64,000 bases of DNA from CALXXL01 sp034926605 (GCA_034926605.1 JAYFQV010000004.1:124001-188000); one strand, 5' to 3'. Counted from the first letter of the stretch, positions 41,610-51,386 are shown. A program made the numbers and translations. The notes: generated by a model not told the origin, from the letters alone.

Positions 41610-43849
41610 AGAAGCTGTTTTGCGCCATGTTCGCCCTGCTGGCATTGCCGGCATTCTCCGATCAACTGCGTTTTGCCGATTGTTTTTCCGACAACATGGT
41701 GCTGCAGCGCAATGTGAAATGCCCGGTGTGGGGATATGCCGCGCCGGGAGCCACGGTGGAACTGTCGCTGGAAATGCTGACCGAATCGGAAGACGGTTCA
41801 GTGGAGGTAGAATCGCTGCCGCCGTACCGCGCCACCGCCGGGGTGGACGGCAAATGGCGGATCGACATCAATCCCACCCGCGAAGGCGGCCCCTGGCTGA
41901 TCAGTGTAAAGTCCGAAGACGAAGCGGCCAAGATGGAAAATGTGATGTTCGGAGACGTCTTCCTGTGTTCCGGACAGAGCAATATGGAATTCCGCGTCCG
42001 TCAGGACCGACATGCCGAAGAACTGCTTGCCGATGCCGGAGCCAACAGCAATCTCAGGCTGCTTCAGGTCAAAAATGCCTGGAGCGGCATACCTCTGGAC
42101 ACGCTGGAGGGCAAGTGGGTGGTCGCCAATCCCAAAGATGTTGCGGAGTTCTCGGCGGTGGCATATGTCGCCGGTCGCAAACTCGCGGACGAGCTTAAAA
42201 TCCCGATCGGCCTGGTGGAGGCCGACTGGGGCGGCACCCCGATCGAAGCGTGGACCAGCCGCGCCGAGATGTTAAAAGATCCCAAGCTCTACGCGAACGC
42301 GCTATACCAGATGCGCTATTACGATAAATCCACCCCCGCCTGCAGAGCCGAACTCGAACGTTGCGCCAAGATGTACGACGACTATGCCGTCTCCCTGCGG
42401 AAATCCGCAAAAGAAGGTGTCGCCCCCGCGCCGGTACCGGTCATGCCGCGCGGGCTGTTTCTGCCCGATAACATGGCTCAGCCGGCCGTCCATTTCAATG
42501 CTATGATCAATCCGCTGGTGCCTATGGCTCTGAAAGGCGTATTCTGGTATCAGGGCGGAGCCAACATCGCCGGGAAAACTCCGAACTACGGCAAGATGCT
42601 CGAACATCTCGCCGCAGACTGGCGCGGGCGGTTCAACCGTCCGGAACTGCCGTTCTTTGTTGTCCAGAACGCTCCATACGATTATACCATAGAGTACCAT
42701 ACTCCTCTCGACACCTTCCCCACGCTGGTCAACTCTCAGCAGCAGTTCACGGCCGACGACCAGAATGCGTGGCTGGCGGTCACCAACGATGTAGGCAATG
42801 TCAACGATATACATCCCACCGACAAGGTTCCGGTAGGCACCCGCGTCGCCAACCTTTGCCTTGCCCATCTGTACGGCAAAGATATCGCCGCTGACAGTCC
42901 GCAATTCAAGGATTATTCGATTTCCGGCAATGTGGTGACAGTGCGGTTCAGCCACGGCGAAGGTCTTACGACGTCCGACGGCAAGACTCCCGACTGGTTC
43001 GAAATAGCCGGTGCCGACGGAGTGTTCCAACCAGCCGCCGTGGTGATCGAGCACGACACGGTAAAGCTCACCAGCCCCAAGGTTCCGGCCCCGGTTGCGG
43101 TTCGTTTCAGCTGGAGCTGCGTGGCCGAACACAATCTGCGCAATGGTGCCGGATTGCCTTCCGGCCCGTTCAAAATTCCGGTTCCCGAACGCGGCAATCT
43201 GGATAAATGCGTACCGGAAGCCTCCAATTTCGAGGTAATCTACCGCTACATTCCCAACGCGCAACCTCAGGTAGCCACACTGTACAACGTAAAATACGAC
43301 ATCGACAACACCGACAAGTTCGCGGGACGCAAGATCAGGCGGGTCGGCTATTTCGCCGAAGGCGTACTGCCGGACGGCTCGACGCGCTGGGTGTTCGTGG
43401 CGATGGACCCGTTCACCGCCGACATTTCCAAGCTGGGTGTCCCGCTCGGCCCGATCTTCCAGCAGAAGGTATCCAACCTTGAGGTGGCATCCAACGTTCC
43501 GGGAGTCGCCGCGGGAAAGTTTCCGGAAGGCGCGATAGAGTTCTGGCATAACAATTTCGATCCCAAGCGCAAACTTGATCTGCCGGGCGCGTCCGACAAG
43601 CTTTACGACTGGGACGACACCTATCAGCCCGACGTGCCCAACGGCCACGGCTCGATGCAGGTGCACAACATCTCCGGTGAAAAACCGCAGGTGGTGTTCG
43701 CCTACAACAAGTTCGCCGCGGGGCCGGAGTGCGAATTCGGCATCGGCACCAACCCCGATCCCAAGGGCCAGCCGGACTATGTCTACAGCGACACCGGCAA
43801 GCAATACAGGCAGATCAACATCATAGTGCTGGCGGAATTTGAAAAATAA
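41606..43849 (+). CDS. secreted sialate O-acetylesterase-type SGNH esterase
   Basis: 747 residues. Signal peptide MKKLFCAMFALLALPAFSDQ. The SASA-family catalytic block is FLCSGQSNMEFRV with S125, and the matching Asp-His is in NDIHPTDKVPVG (about 402-410). Between them are PIGLVEADWGGTPIEAW and GVFWYQGGAN, both typical of sialate 9-O-acetylesterases that deacetylate host sialic acids or plant glycans. About 220 extra residues follow the usual family end (after about 525), starting near VIYRYIPNAQPQVATLY, perhaps a carbohydrate-binding module. Coupled to the AsmA-like gene by an ATGA overlap. Confidence 0.9.
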   Translation: MKKLFCAMFALLALPAFSDQLRFADCFSDNMVLQRNVKCPVWGYAAPGATVELSLEMLTESEDGSVEVESLPPYRATAGVDGKWRIDINPTREGGPWLISVKSEDEAAKMENVMFGDVFLCSGQSNMEFRVRQDRHAEELLADAGANSNLRLLQVKNAWSGIPLDTLEGKWVVANPKDVAEFSAVAYVAGRKLADELKIPIGLVEADWGGTPIEAWTSRAEMLKDPKLYANALYQMRYYDKSTPACRAELERCAKMYDDYAVSLRKSAKEGVAPAPVPVMPRGLFLPDNMAQPAVHFNAMINPLVPMALKGVFWYQGGANIAGKTPNYGKMLEHLAADWRGRFNRPELPFFVVQNAPYDYTIEYHTPLDTFPTLVNSQQQFTADDQNAWLAVTNDVGNVNDIHPTDKVPVGTRVANLCLAHLYGKDIAADSPQFKDYSISGNVVTVRFSHGEGLTTSDGKTPDWFEIAGADGVFQPAAVVIEHDTVKLTSPKVPAPVAVRFSWSCVAEHNLRNGAGLPSGPFKIPVPERGNLDKCVPEASNFEVIYRYIPNAQPQVATLYNVKYDIDNTDKFAGRKIRRVGYFAEGVLPDGSTRWVFVAMDPFTADISKLGVPLGPIFQQKVSNLEVASNVPGVAAGKFPEGAIEFWHNNFDPKRKLDLPGASDKLYDWDDTYQPDVPNGHGSMQVHNISGEKPQVVFAYNKFAAGPECEFGIGTNPDPKGQPDYVYSDTGKQYRQINIIVLAEFEK

Positions 43850-45089
43850 CACGCTTCCGGTCATCATGGCCCCGGCTGGAACGCCGGAGGCTCTGGCCGC
43901 GGCGCTTCAGGCCGGAGCCGGAGCGGTCTATTTCGGCGTAGGCATACTCAACATGAGAGCGGGAGCGGCCGCCAACTTCCGGATTGAAGACCTGCCGGAA
44001 GTGGCCGCACGCTGCCACGCCGCCGGAGCCAAGGCATTCCTCACCTTGAACGTGGTCGTGTTCGACCGCGAACTTGAAACGGTCGAGCGCATATGTGCCG
44101 CGGCCAAAGCGGCCGGAGTGGACGCGGTAATCGCCGCCGACTTCGCGGTGATCCTGATCGCTCGCCGCCATGGCCTGAGCGTTCATACCTCCGTTCAGGC
44201 CAACATCTGCAATTTCGAGGCGGTGCGGTTCCATGCCCAATTCGCCGATCTGGTGGTGCTGGCACGCGAACTGGCGCTGGACGAAATCGCCGGAATCATC
44301 CGCAGAATACATGCAGAGGATTTGCGCGGGCCGTCCGGCAAACCGCTTCAGGTGGAGCTGTTCGTGCACGGCGCACTGTGCTCGTCTTTCTCCGGCAAAT
44401 GTTATTTGAGCCTCACCTCGTACAACGCCTCCGCCAACCGCGGCGAATGCCTTCAGAACTGCCGCCGCCGCTATAAGGTGACCGACATGGAAACCGGCGC
44501 CGAACAGGAAATCGCCAACGGGTACACGATGAGCGCCGCCGACCTCTGCATGATCCGTTTCGTGCCGGAACTGATGGCGGCCGGAGCCGACGTCTGGAAG
44601 ATCGAGGGACGGGGACGGGGAGCCGACTATGTCCACACCGTGACCGAAGTCTACCGCGAAGCGATCAATGCCTGCGCCGACGGTACGTTCACCGCCGACC
44701 GGGCCGCAATCTGGCGCGAACGGCTGTCAACTGTATTCAACCGCGGATTCTGGGACGGCGGCTACTATCTGGGCGAAGATTTCGGAGTTTGGAGCGGCTC
44801 GGGAGGCAATGCGTCTCCTCTGGTCAAGACCATGGTGGGAAAAGTCGTGAATTACTATTCGAAAATAGGCGTGGCCGAGATAATGATAACCGGCGAGAAG
44901 CCGCGACATGGCGACCGCCTGATGATAATCGGCAGCACCACCGGAGTTGCGGAATTCGACTGCGACTCTCCGCAACCGCATCCCGGCAATCTCGCAACCT
45001 TTCGCGTGCCTTCGGCGGTACGTGAAAACGACGCGGTTTACATGGTGAAACCGCGCCGTTTCGGGTCCGGCTCAGGCGGTAAGCAATAG
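43839..45089 (+). CDS. peptidase U32 family protein
   Basis: 416 residues from a TTG codon that overlaps the esterase gene by 11 bases; the alternative ATG at 43866 would cut into the conserved MAPAGTPEALAAALQAGA opening. The U32 signature is present as VELFVHGALCSSFSGKCYLS, followed by CLQNCRRRY. U32 members include collagenase-like proteins and the tRNA/ubiquinone hydroxylation proteins (TrhP, UbiU/V) that bind Fe-S clusters; the Cys here at the signature, plus CLQNC, would supply ligands. A role in tRNA hydroxylation is as likely as proteolysis. The 3' end overlaps the convergent protease-like gene by 18 bases. Confidence 0.85.
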   Translation: MKNNTLPVIMAPAGTPEALAAALQAGAGAVYFGVGILNMRAGAAANFRIEDLPEVAARCHAAGAKAFLTLNVVVFDRELETVERICAAAKAAGVDAVIAADFAVILIARRHGLSVHTSVQANICNFEAVRFHAQFADLVVLARELALDEIAGIIRRIHAEDLRGPSGKPLQVELFVHGALCSSFSGKCYLSLTSYNASANRGECLQNCRRRYKVTDMETGAEQEIANGYTMSAADLCMIRFVPELMAAGADVWKIEGRGRGADYVHTVTEVYREAINACADGTFTADRAAIWRERLSTVFNRGFWDGGYYLGEDFGVWSGSGGNASPLVKTMVGKVVNYYSKIGVAEIMITGEKPRHGDRLMIIGSTTGVAEFDCDSPQPHPGNLATFRVPSAVRENDAVYMVKPRRFGSGSGGKQ

Positions 45090-47633
45090 ATTGAGGCTGT
45101 TGCCGTTCCAGAACAGCCCCAGACTTCCGCCATCGACGTTAAGCGAACCGCCTCCGAGTTCCACGCTGCCGAGATATTTATCGGCAGTGTCATAGATGTC
45201 CACAGAAAGCGAATCGTCCATTCCGGACGCGTTGCCGGCGGTGAACAGCGTGTATTCAGCGCCGCCGGTGGTAAAAAGATCGGCGTCCAGCTTTACATCC
45301 AGCGAATCAAACAAGAATTGCTGCGCGGTGAGCATGGCTCCGGCCACCGCGGTGGTCAGCTTGAACACCGCTTTGTCCACCACGATCTCCTTGCTGAGCG
45401 TGACCAGGCTGTCGGTTACTTCAAGCATGGTGAAATCGCGAATCTGGCCGGTAAAATCGCCGTAGAAATTATCGAAAGCAAAAGACCGTGCACCGGAAAC
45501 CGTGCCGGAAACCGCGCCGTCACCGGAAACCGAACCGGAAAAACTGAGTTTATCGCCGTAGCCGCTGAAGGTGATCGAAGCACCGCCCGAAACCAGCGCC
45601 GTACCGCCGCTGGAGCGCTGCGGGTTCGCGCCTCCGGCATAAATGTTGCCATAAATCGAAACCAGATTTTCGGTGGAATCGATGGTGATCGACACCGCGC
45701 CGGAAACCGTGGATACGCCGAGATCGTTCACATATCCGCCGCCGTAAACATTGCCGGAAATCGTGGCTCCGGCAATCGTGATCGCCACCGAACCGACCGT
45801 CGCCGCCGCGTTTGCGCCCTCGGCGTGCGCGCCGCCGACAACATTATTCAAGGCGGCGCCGCCGGAGATCGAGACAGTCACCGCATCGCAGGTCAGGACA
45901 CCGCCGTATATGGCCTGTCCGCCGCCGACCAGCCACGCGGTGCTGCCCTGAGCGATAAGCTTGATATTGTTGATCTGGGACATGGCTCCATTCACGGTCA
46001 GGGATACATCGCCGCTGGAGGCGGTTCCGTCATTCGCCCGGCTGCCGCCGTAGATCAGCCCGTTGAACAAACCGTCGGAATAGACCGAAACAATGTCTCC
46101 GGCAACGTCGGCGTTGGAGGCGCCGCTGAAATAGTTGCCGGTGCCGCTGGCCGAGATGACATTCAGGTAAATACCGCCGGAAATATCCGATTCGCCTCCG
46201 GCTATCAACACCGACTTCACCGTGGTTTCATTGTCCAGCTGCAAGTAGACCGAACCGTCGACCGTGGTACCGGAAGCACCGCCGCCATACAGGAAATAGA
46301 TGGTGGTCTCGTCAAGAGACAACCGGATGTCGCCGGACAAAGCACCGGAGGACACACCGCCGTATACAATGCGGTACGGGGTGTCGTTGCCGACCAGCGC
46401 GGCGACGTGATAGCTGGAAGTATCGTCGAGAAAACTCGAATTCTCGCCAATATAAACATTCTGGATTTCAGTCAGCACGTTGACTTTCTCGGAATCGGAA
46501 TCCGGAATCGCCTCCCAGCCGACCCACCATTTGTCATACTCGACCACAAACTGATACATGTTTACGGTCAAACTGGTGGAGCTGGTCACCGCGCTGCCGG
46601 TGATCTCGACGTAATAATAGTCTCCGCCGCCGGTGGTGTAGGTCCCGATGCAGCCGGTGGTGTCTTCGACGGATGAATCATAGTTGCCTTCCGAATCATA
46701 CATGGTGATGGTCAGGCTCGGTGATTCGGAACTGAAGGTGTACAGAGTGAAGCAGGCGCCGCGACCGGAACCGGTCAGCTTGTAATAATCGTCGTCGTTC
46801 TGACCGTCGATCTTGCCGCGCCGGATCACCTCGCCGTCCGGGTCGGCCGCAATCTCGCGGGCGTCGGCAAGGGTTTCGTGAACGCCGGACATGATCGAAT
46901 CGTACTGGGCAATGGCGGTTATGCTGTCCACATATATGCCGGAATAAAAGTAATCGGACAGATAATAGCGCATGGTGCGCTTGTCGTAGGTAAGAATACT
47001 CTTGTGAAGTTCATTCGCTGCCTGGGTGCGGTCGGAACCGTAGACCTCTCCGTCGTCGGAGTCGGAATAATAGACATATACGTTGCCGTCCACCACCTCA
47101 TAGCCCCAGCAGCTTATCACATGGGACACCCCGGTGGTGCGGACGCCTAGCGTGACGAAGTAACCGCATTCCAGATAAGAGATAAGCGAGTTGACGCTGG
47201 AAGATCCCACCATGTTGGCGGTGGCGTAATAGTCGGTTGGCTCAAGGTCGGGAAACTTGCCGCCGCCGGAGGTGGTGGCAAAGCCGTATACGCCGGTCTC
47301 GCCGGACAACCACCAGCTGAACAACGCCTGGTCATAGCCGCCGTCGTTATATGCCCAGCAAGATACACAGTAGTCGAAAAATTCATCCTCGCTGGTGATC
47401 GACGAATCTCCGGTGGACACCCACCCGCCCCATTGAAGGCCGTTGCAGGCCACCGCGATCCAGCATGAATCGTCATCGGCGTCGACGTTACGCGTCTTCT
47501 CGGTATCCGCGAAATAATAACCGGTGGCGGCATCCACGGTGGTAAGATTCTCGTGACCCCATACCTCGGTCAGAATATAAAGAGTGTCCGCAAGCGAGGT
47601 GGCGGCGGCTTTTACTTCGGTTACACTTGACAT
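45072..47633 (-). CDS. IdeS/Mac-like cysteine protease domain fused to glycine-rich beta repeats, paralogue 1
   Basis: 853 residues. The N-terminal domain (about 15-260) carries the elements of the C66 IdeS family: Cys57 in DDDSCWIAVACNGLQW, His171 in VSHVISCWGYEV and the acidic group D191-S-D-D in VYYSDSDDGE, with the same His-to-Asp spacing as IdeS. A PPC-like strand domain follows (about 270-370), then about 450 residues of Gly/Ser/Thr-rich repeats (IYGGSRAN, NVYGGGYVND, NIYAGGANPQ). It ends GSLGLFWNGNSLNLLLTA, a tail shared with its paralogue. There is no signal peptide. GGAGAG precedes the ATG. It is the last gene of a three-gene operon. IgG cleavage is not implied by this alone. Confidence 0.72.
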   Translation of the reverse strand: MSSVTEVKAAATSLADTLYILTEVWGHENLTTVDAATGYYFADTEKTRNVDADDDSCWIAVACNGLQWGGWVSTGDSSITSEDEFFDYCVSCWAYNDGGYDQALFSWWLSGETGVYGFATTSGGGKFPDLEPTDYYATANMVGSSSVNSLISYLECGYFVTLGVRTTGVSHVISCWGYEVVDGNVYVYYSDSDDGEVYGSDRTQAANELHKSILTYDKRTMRYYLSDYFYSGIYVDSITAIAQYDSIMSGVHETLADAREIAADPDGEVIRRGKIDGQNDDDYYKLTGSGRGACFTLYTFSSESPSLTITMYDSEGNYDSSVEDTTGCIGTYTTGGGDYYYVEITGSAVTSSTSLTVNMYQFVVEYDKWWVGWEAIPDSDSEKVNVLTEIQNVYIGENSSFLDDTSSYHVAALVGNDTPYRIVYGGVSSGALSGDIRLSLDETTIYFLYGGGASGTTVDGSVYLQLDNETTVKSVLIAGGESDISGGIYLNVISASGTGNYFSGASNADVAGDIVSVYSDGLFNGLIYGGSRANDGTASSGDVSLTVNGAMSQINNIKLIAQGSTAWLVGGGQAIYGGVLTCDAVTVSISGGAALNNVVGGAHAEGANAAATVGSVAITIAGATISGNVYGGGYVNDLGVSTVSGAVSITIDSTENLVSIYGNIYAGGANPQRSSGGTALVSGGASITFSGYGDKLSFSGSVSGDGAVSGTVSGARSFAFDNFYGDFTGQIRDFTMLEVTDSLVTLSKEIVVDKAVFKLTTAVAGAMLTAQQFLFDSLDVKLDADLFTTGGAEYTLFTAGNASGMDDSLSVDIYDTADKYLGSVELGGGSLNVDGGSLGLFWNGNSLNLLLTA

Positions 47634-47682
47634 TGCTCTCTCCTTGTTTACCCTTTCTAACGCCGTTCCCGATAATTTTATT

Positions 47683-50181
47683 TTATGCTAAAAATCTTAA
47701 TACAAGCATATTGCCCGCAATCGCCAGCGAAAGACTGCCGCCGGCGGCCTCCACGGTTTCACCGCTTTCAAACCCGTCAATCCCTCCGATCATGGCGCCG
47801 CCGGCGTCATATAAATAGACCACGGGATCGTCGTCGAAGTTCCCGATGTCGCCGGTCTCAAGAAGCAGGAAATCGCGACTGGCGGACAACATTGCAACAT
47901 CCAGCTCAATCTCAAGCTGTTCGAACCGGGCGGACGGCGTTTTCAGCATCACATCGTCCGGCTCTCCGGTGATCCGGAAGCGCGCACACTCCACGCTGAC
48001 GGCGGAAGTCATCGCCACGGCGCTGTCTGAAATTTCCAAGGTGTCGAAATCCCGCGCCGTCGCCATGAACGCACCGGAAAAATTGTCGAACGCCAACACC
48101 TTTTCTCCGGAAACGGTTCCGGAGGCAGCGCCGTCGCCGCAAACCACGCCGGAGAAATTGAGATTGTCGCCCGAGCCGGTGAACGTGATGATCGCACCGG
48201 ACTTCACCATGGCGCGGCCGCCGGTGGCTTGCAGAGGATTGGTGCCGCCGCCGTAGATATTGCCGTAAATCGACGTAACCCCGGTCGAATCCACAGTTAT
48301 CGCCACGCCGCCGGTCACGGTGGATATCCCATCTCTGACCGCATAGCCGCCGCCGTAGATACTGCCGTCAACCGTGGCCGACGCGATCGAAATGCTTACC
48401 CGCCCGACATCGGCGGCGCTGCCCGCCCCTTCCGCCTGGGCTCCGCCGACGATATAGCGCAGTTTCGCGCCGCCGGAAACGTTAATGTTGACGTCGCCGC
48501 ATTGCAGGCTTCCGCCGTCGATCGCCTGTCCGCCGCCAACCAGCCACGCGGTGCTTCCCTGAGCCAGAATCTTGAGATTGCTCTGCTGGGTCAGTCCTGA
48601 GACAGCAAGCCGGACGCTCCCACAGCCGCCGCCGACTCCCGTGGTGCGGCAACCGCCGTAAATCAATCCGGTGAAGTACCCGCCGTCGTATTCGCAGAAT
48701 ATGTCTCCGGCCACGAATGCTCCGGCCGCTCCGCCGAAATAGTTGCCGGTGCCGCCGCAATCCGAAACCGTCAGATAAATGTCGCCGCCAACCGTCGAAC
48801 CGCCGCCGCCGAGCAGCAGCGACTTCAAGGTGACGTTTTCCAGTTTCAATTCCACCGCACCGCCGATCACGGTACCGGAAGCGCCGCCGCCATAAATTCC
48901 ATAAGAAGCGCCATTCATGATAAAGGTGCGGCAACCGCCGCCGACATTCGAAGCGGACGACCCGCCATAAATATACGCGCAGGAGAAATCGGCTTGCTCG
49001 ATCCCCGCGGCGAAGCCATCGACACCGTCGGCAAAACCGTCAAGCTCCGCGATGTAAACCGTTCCCGTCAGACCGGCGGCAACCGGAGTCATCCGGGTTT
49101 CAAGTCCGGTCCATTTCACCGCCAAATGATCGGAGGAGACCGAAAAAGCGTAAACGCCGCTCAAAATGTCCTCGGAGGCCTCCCCCATGGCGCCAAAGCG
49201 CAGGTAATAGGTTCCGCTCAGCCCCGAGACGTTGCATACGATGTCCGAACCTGACCACACACCGATTTCGTTCCCGTCCGCATCAAGCAGCACGAGCGAG
49301 AAATCCGCGTTGTACCCGGCCAGACGGGACGCCGCCAGCGCCAGCGTCCCGTCCACGGTCAGTGAATAATAGTCGTTGTCGTAACCTCCGGCATCGAAGC
49401 GCCCGCGCCGGGTCGACACCCCGGCGGCCAGCCCGACCGCGCGGCTGTCGGCGACGGTCTCGTCCCGTCCGGAAAAAATGGGATCGTACTGGAGCATCGC
49501 GGTGAAATCGGAAATACAGACGCCGTCGGCAAACCAGTAGTCAAGCATGAACGCCTCTTCGTTTGCGTTGTATTCCACCTTTCCCCGGTAAAGGGTGTTT
49601 TGGGCGGTGCGCCGGTCGGAATTAGAGGCCTTGTGATCGTCCGAATCGGAGTAATATAAATATATAGCGCCGTCGTCCACCTCATATCCCCAGCAGGTTA
49701 TCGCATGGGAGAACGATCCGTCGGTGATGCCCAACGTGACACCGCACCCGGCGTCCATGCATTTGCGTATGTCATCGATGGCCCCGGTGTAATATGCGTT
49801 TATGAAACAACTGAAATCATCCGGATCAAGCTGCGGAAACTTGTCGCCGCCCGCCGGAACCGTTTGACTGGAAACCGCGGCGGTACCATTGAGCCACCAG
49901 GAGAACGCATTGACCTCCAAGCCCGGCGTGTCATCCCAGTATTGAAGGGAATAATCCATGAACCTGTCCTCGTTGGCGATAGTGCCGTCGCCGGCGGTCA
50001 CCCATCCGCTCCAGTACATGATATTGGAGGCGGCGGCCAGCCAGCAGCACTGAAGGTCGCCGGTGCCGTGCGCCTTTTCGACGTCGGCGAACACGATGCC
50101 GGTTGCGACGTCAACGGTGGTCAGTCCACCGGGTCCCCACAGGTCGGTAATGATCATCTTCTCTGTGGCTGCTTCGGACAT
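47683..50181 (-). CDS. IdeS/Mac-like cysteine protease domain fused to glycine-rich beta repeats, paralogue 2
   Basis: 832 residues from the ATG at 50181, supported by GGGAG about 8-10 bases upstream (an in-frame TTG lies two codons before). It aligns with paralogue 1 over its whole length. The catalytic candidates are Cys46 in LQCCWLAAASNIMYW, His159 in FSHAITCWGYEV and D179/D181 in YYSDSDDHK; this Cys segment is the closer match to IdeS. Both paralogues share a pre-domain segment LTTVDxATGxxFADxEK. The repeat half contains IYGGCRTTG, SIYGGGYAV and NIYGGGTNPL. Again there is no signal peptide. It starts 2 bases after the stop of the nucleotidyltransferase-like gene. Confidence 0.75.
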   Translation of the reverse strand: MSEAATEKMIITDLWGPGGLTTVDVATGIVFADVEKAHGTGDLQCCWLAAASNIMYWSGWVTAGDGTIANEDRFMDYSLQYWDDTPGLEVNAFSWWLNGTAAVSSQTVPAGGDKFPQLDPDDFSCFINAYYTGAIDDIRKCMDAGCGVTLGITDGSFSHAITCWGYEVDDGAIYLYYSDSDDHKASNSDRRTAQNTLYRGKVEYNANEEAFMLDYWFADGVCISDFTAMLQYDPIFSGRDETVADSRAVGLAAGVSTRRGRFDAGGYDNDYYSLTVDGTLALAASRLAGYNADFSLVLLDADGNEIGVWSGSDIVCNVSGLSGTYYLRFGAMGEASEDILSGVYAFSVSSDHLAVKWTGLETRMTPVAAGLTGTVYIAELDGFADGVDGFAAGIEQADFSCAYIYGGSSASNVGGGCRTFIMNGASYGIYGGGASGTVIGGAVELKLENVTLKSLLLGGGGSTVGGDIYLTVSDCGGTGNYFGGAAGAFVAGDIFCEYDGGYFTGLIYGGCRTTGVGGGCGSVRLAVSGLTQQSNLKILAQGSTAWLVGGGQAIDGGSLQCGDVNINVSGGAKLRYIVGGAQAEGAGSAADVGRVSISIASATVDGSIYGGGYAVRDGISTVTGGVAITVDSTGVTSIYGNIYGGGTNPLQATGGRAMVKSGAIITFTGSGDNLNFSGVVCGDGAASGTVSGEKVLAFDNFSGAFMATARDFDTLEISDSAVAMTSAVSVECARFRITGEPDDVMLKTPSARFEQLEIELDVAMLSASRDFLLLETGDIGNFDDDPVVYLYDAGGAMIGGIDGFESGETVEAAGGSLSLAIAGNMLVLRFLA

Positions 50182-50183
50182 TC

Positions 50184-51365
50184 TCAATGTCTCCCACGAT
50201 TAAGGTAGCGAATAAGTACCGCCTGCGCCCCTGCCGCCGACGCCAGCTCCTTCGAGCTGCCGCCGCGCCGGAATTTGAAAAATATACCGGCCTTGCGAAG
50301 CAGGTCAAGCAAATAATAGAACGGCAGATTCCAACGCCGCCCCGGCGGCAGATTGTAGCGTTTGCGCACGTTGGCCGGATGGGCGAACAGATTCGACAGG
50401 AGAAAACGGCAGCGTTCGGCGAAAGAACGATGCTGAAACTCACGCTCCAACACAATTCCATAGGAATCATGATGCTGCACGCCTGCCAACAGCGGCAGCG
50501 CGCGAAAGGCCGACACCACCTCGGCCGGGAATCTTCCGGAAGAAACGCCGGCGGTGAAAAACTCCGGGTAAAATTCCGGAAAAGCGGCGAACAGCAGGTC
50601 CAGCACATCGGACAACGACGGCGAATACTTCTCGGCCGCCTCGCGCAGCCCGGCCGCGGTCAGGTTGAATTTTGCAATGAGCATGGCGGAATCGGCCAGC
50701 GGCTTGAGGCCGAACTGCAGATTGTCGTCCACAGCACCGTCGATCAACTGCAGCAATGTAAGTTCCGGCGGGAGCAGGAATCGGCGGCCGCCGCACGGTA
50801 TCGCGGCGTTCCACAATTCGGCGTTGCCGGCGGAACCGGCGCCGTGGAAAATGCCGAAATGAAGTTCGCACATGGTGCGGTTGTCCGGCGCCACCAGCCC
50901 GGGAATATGCAGTGAATGGTTACGCTCGTCATAATTGCGCCAGCCGAGTTGATGAAAAACTTCGGCGGCATGCTTGAGATCGGCCTCGCGCAACAGCAGA
51001 TCGACGTCCACCCGGGGACGCAGCGCCGGATGCGGATAGACCTCGTATGCGAGAAACGAACCTTTCAACGGAATGTAGTCGATCCCGGCTTCCTCAAGCA
51101 CAGCCTGCGTCTTCTTAAGCGAAGCTTCCCGCCCCAGTTCACGGGCGGCCGAAGCATGAAAACCCCGCACAAATTCCGCGCGACACTCCACCGGCAGAGC
51201 GTCCTTGACATACCATGCGAAAAAACCCGCCAGGCACAGCGGCCGGGCCGCCGCGCAAAGCTCCTTCTTTCCGTCTTCCGGCAAAGACGCGAAAACCCCT
51301 TCACCGCGGCTGAAAAACCAGTCGCCAAGCACACGCAGCAGGATTTCGGTGTCTCTTGCGTCCAT
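50184..51365 (-). CDS. NTP_transf_5-type nucleotidyltransferase-fold protein
   Basis: 393 residues. The core IDYIPLKGSFLAYEVYP then RPRVDVDLLLREADLKHAAE matches the NTP_transf_5 family (LKG motif followed by the DxD metal pair and an L-x-x-x-G-W/Y segment). Members are uncharacterised but recur beside peptide-modification, polysaccharide and export genes. The rest is mostly helical, with a basic C-terminus (KFRRGG, RYLNRGRH). It is the first gene of the operon and ends 2 bases before the first IdeS-like gene, so equal-level production with that protein is likely. The ATG at 51365 has only a weak GAAGG site. Confidence 0.75.
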   Translation of the reverse strand: MDARDTEILLRVLGDWFFSRGEGVFASLPEDGKKELCAAARPLCLAGFFAWYVKDALPVECRAEFVRGFHASAARELGREASLKKTQAVLEEAGIDYIPLKGSFLAYEVYPHPALRPRVDVDLLLREADLKHAAEVFHQLGWRNYDERNHSLHIPGLVAPDNRTMCELHFGIFHGAGSAGNAELWNAAIPCGGRRFLLPPELTLLQLIDGAVDDNLQFGLKPLADSAMLIAKFNLTAAGLREAAEKYSPSLSDVLDLLFAAFPEFYPEFFTAGVSSGRFPAEVVSAFRALPLLAGVQHHDSYGIVLEREFQHRSFAERCRFLLSNLFAHPANVRKRYNLPPGRRWNLPFYYLLDLLRKAGIFFKFRRGGSSKELASAAGAQAVLIRYLNRGRH

Positions 51366-51386
51366 ATCGGATTACAATACCTTCGC

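Noticed and set aside
45500..50000. CRISPR or DNA satellite array in the Gly-rich repeat region
   Set aside because: The repeats are degenerate at DNA level and keep frame; they are protein repeats, with no regular spacer pattern.
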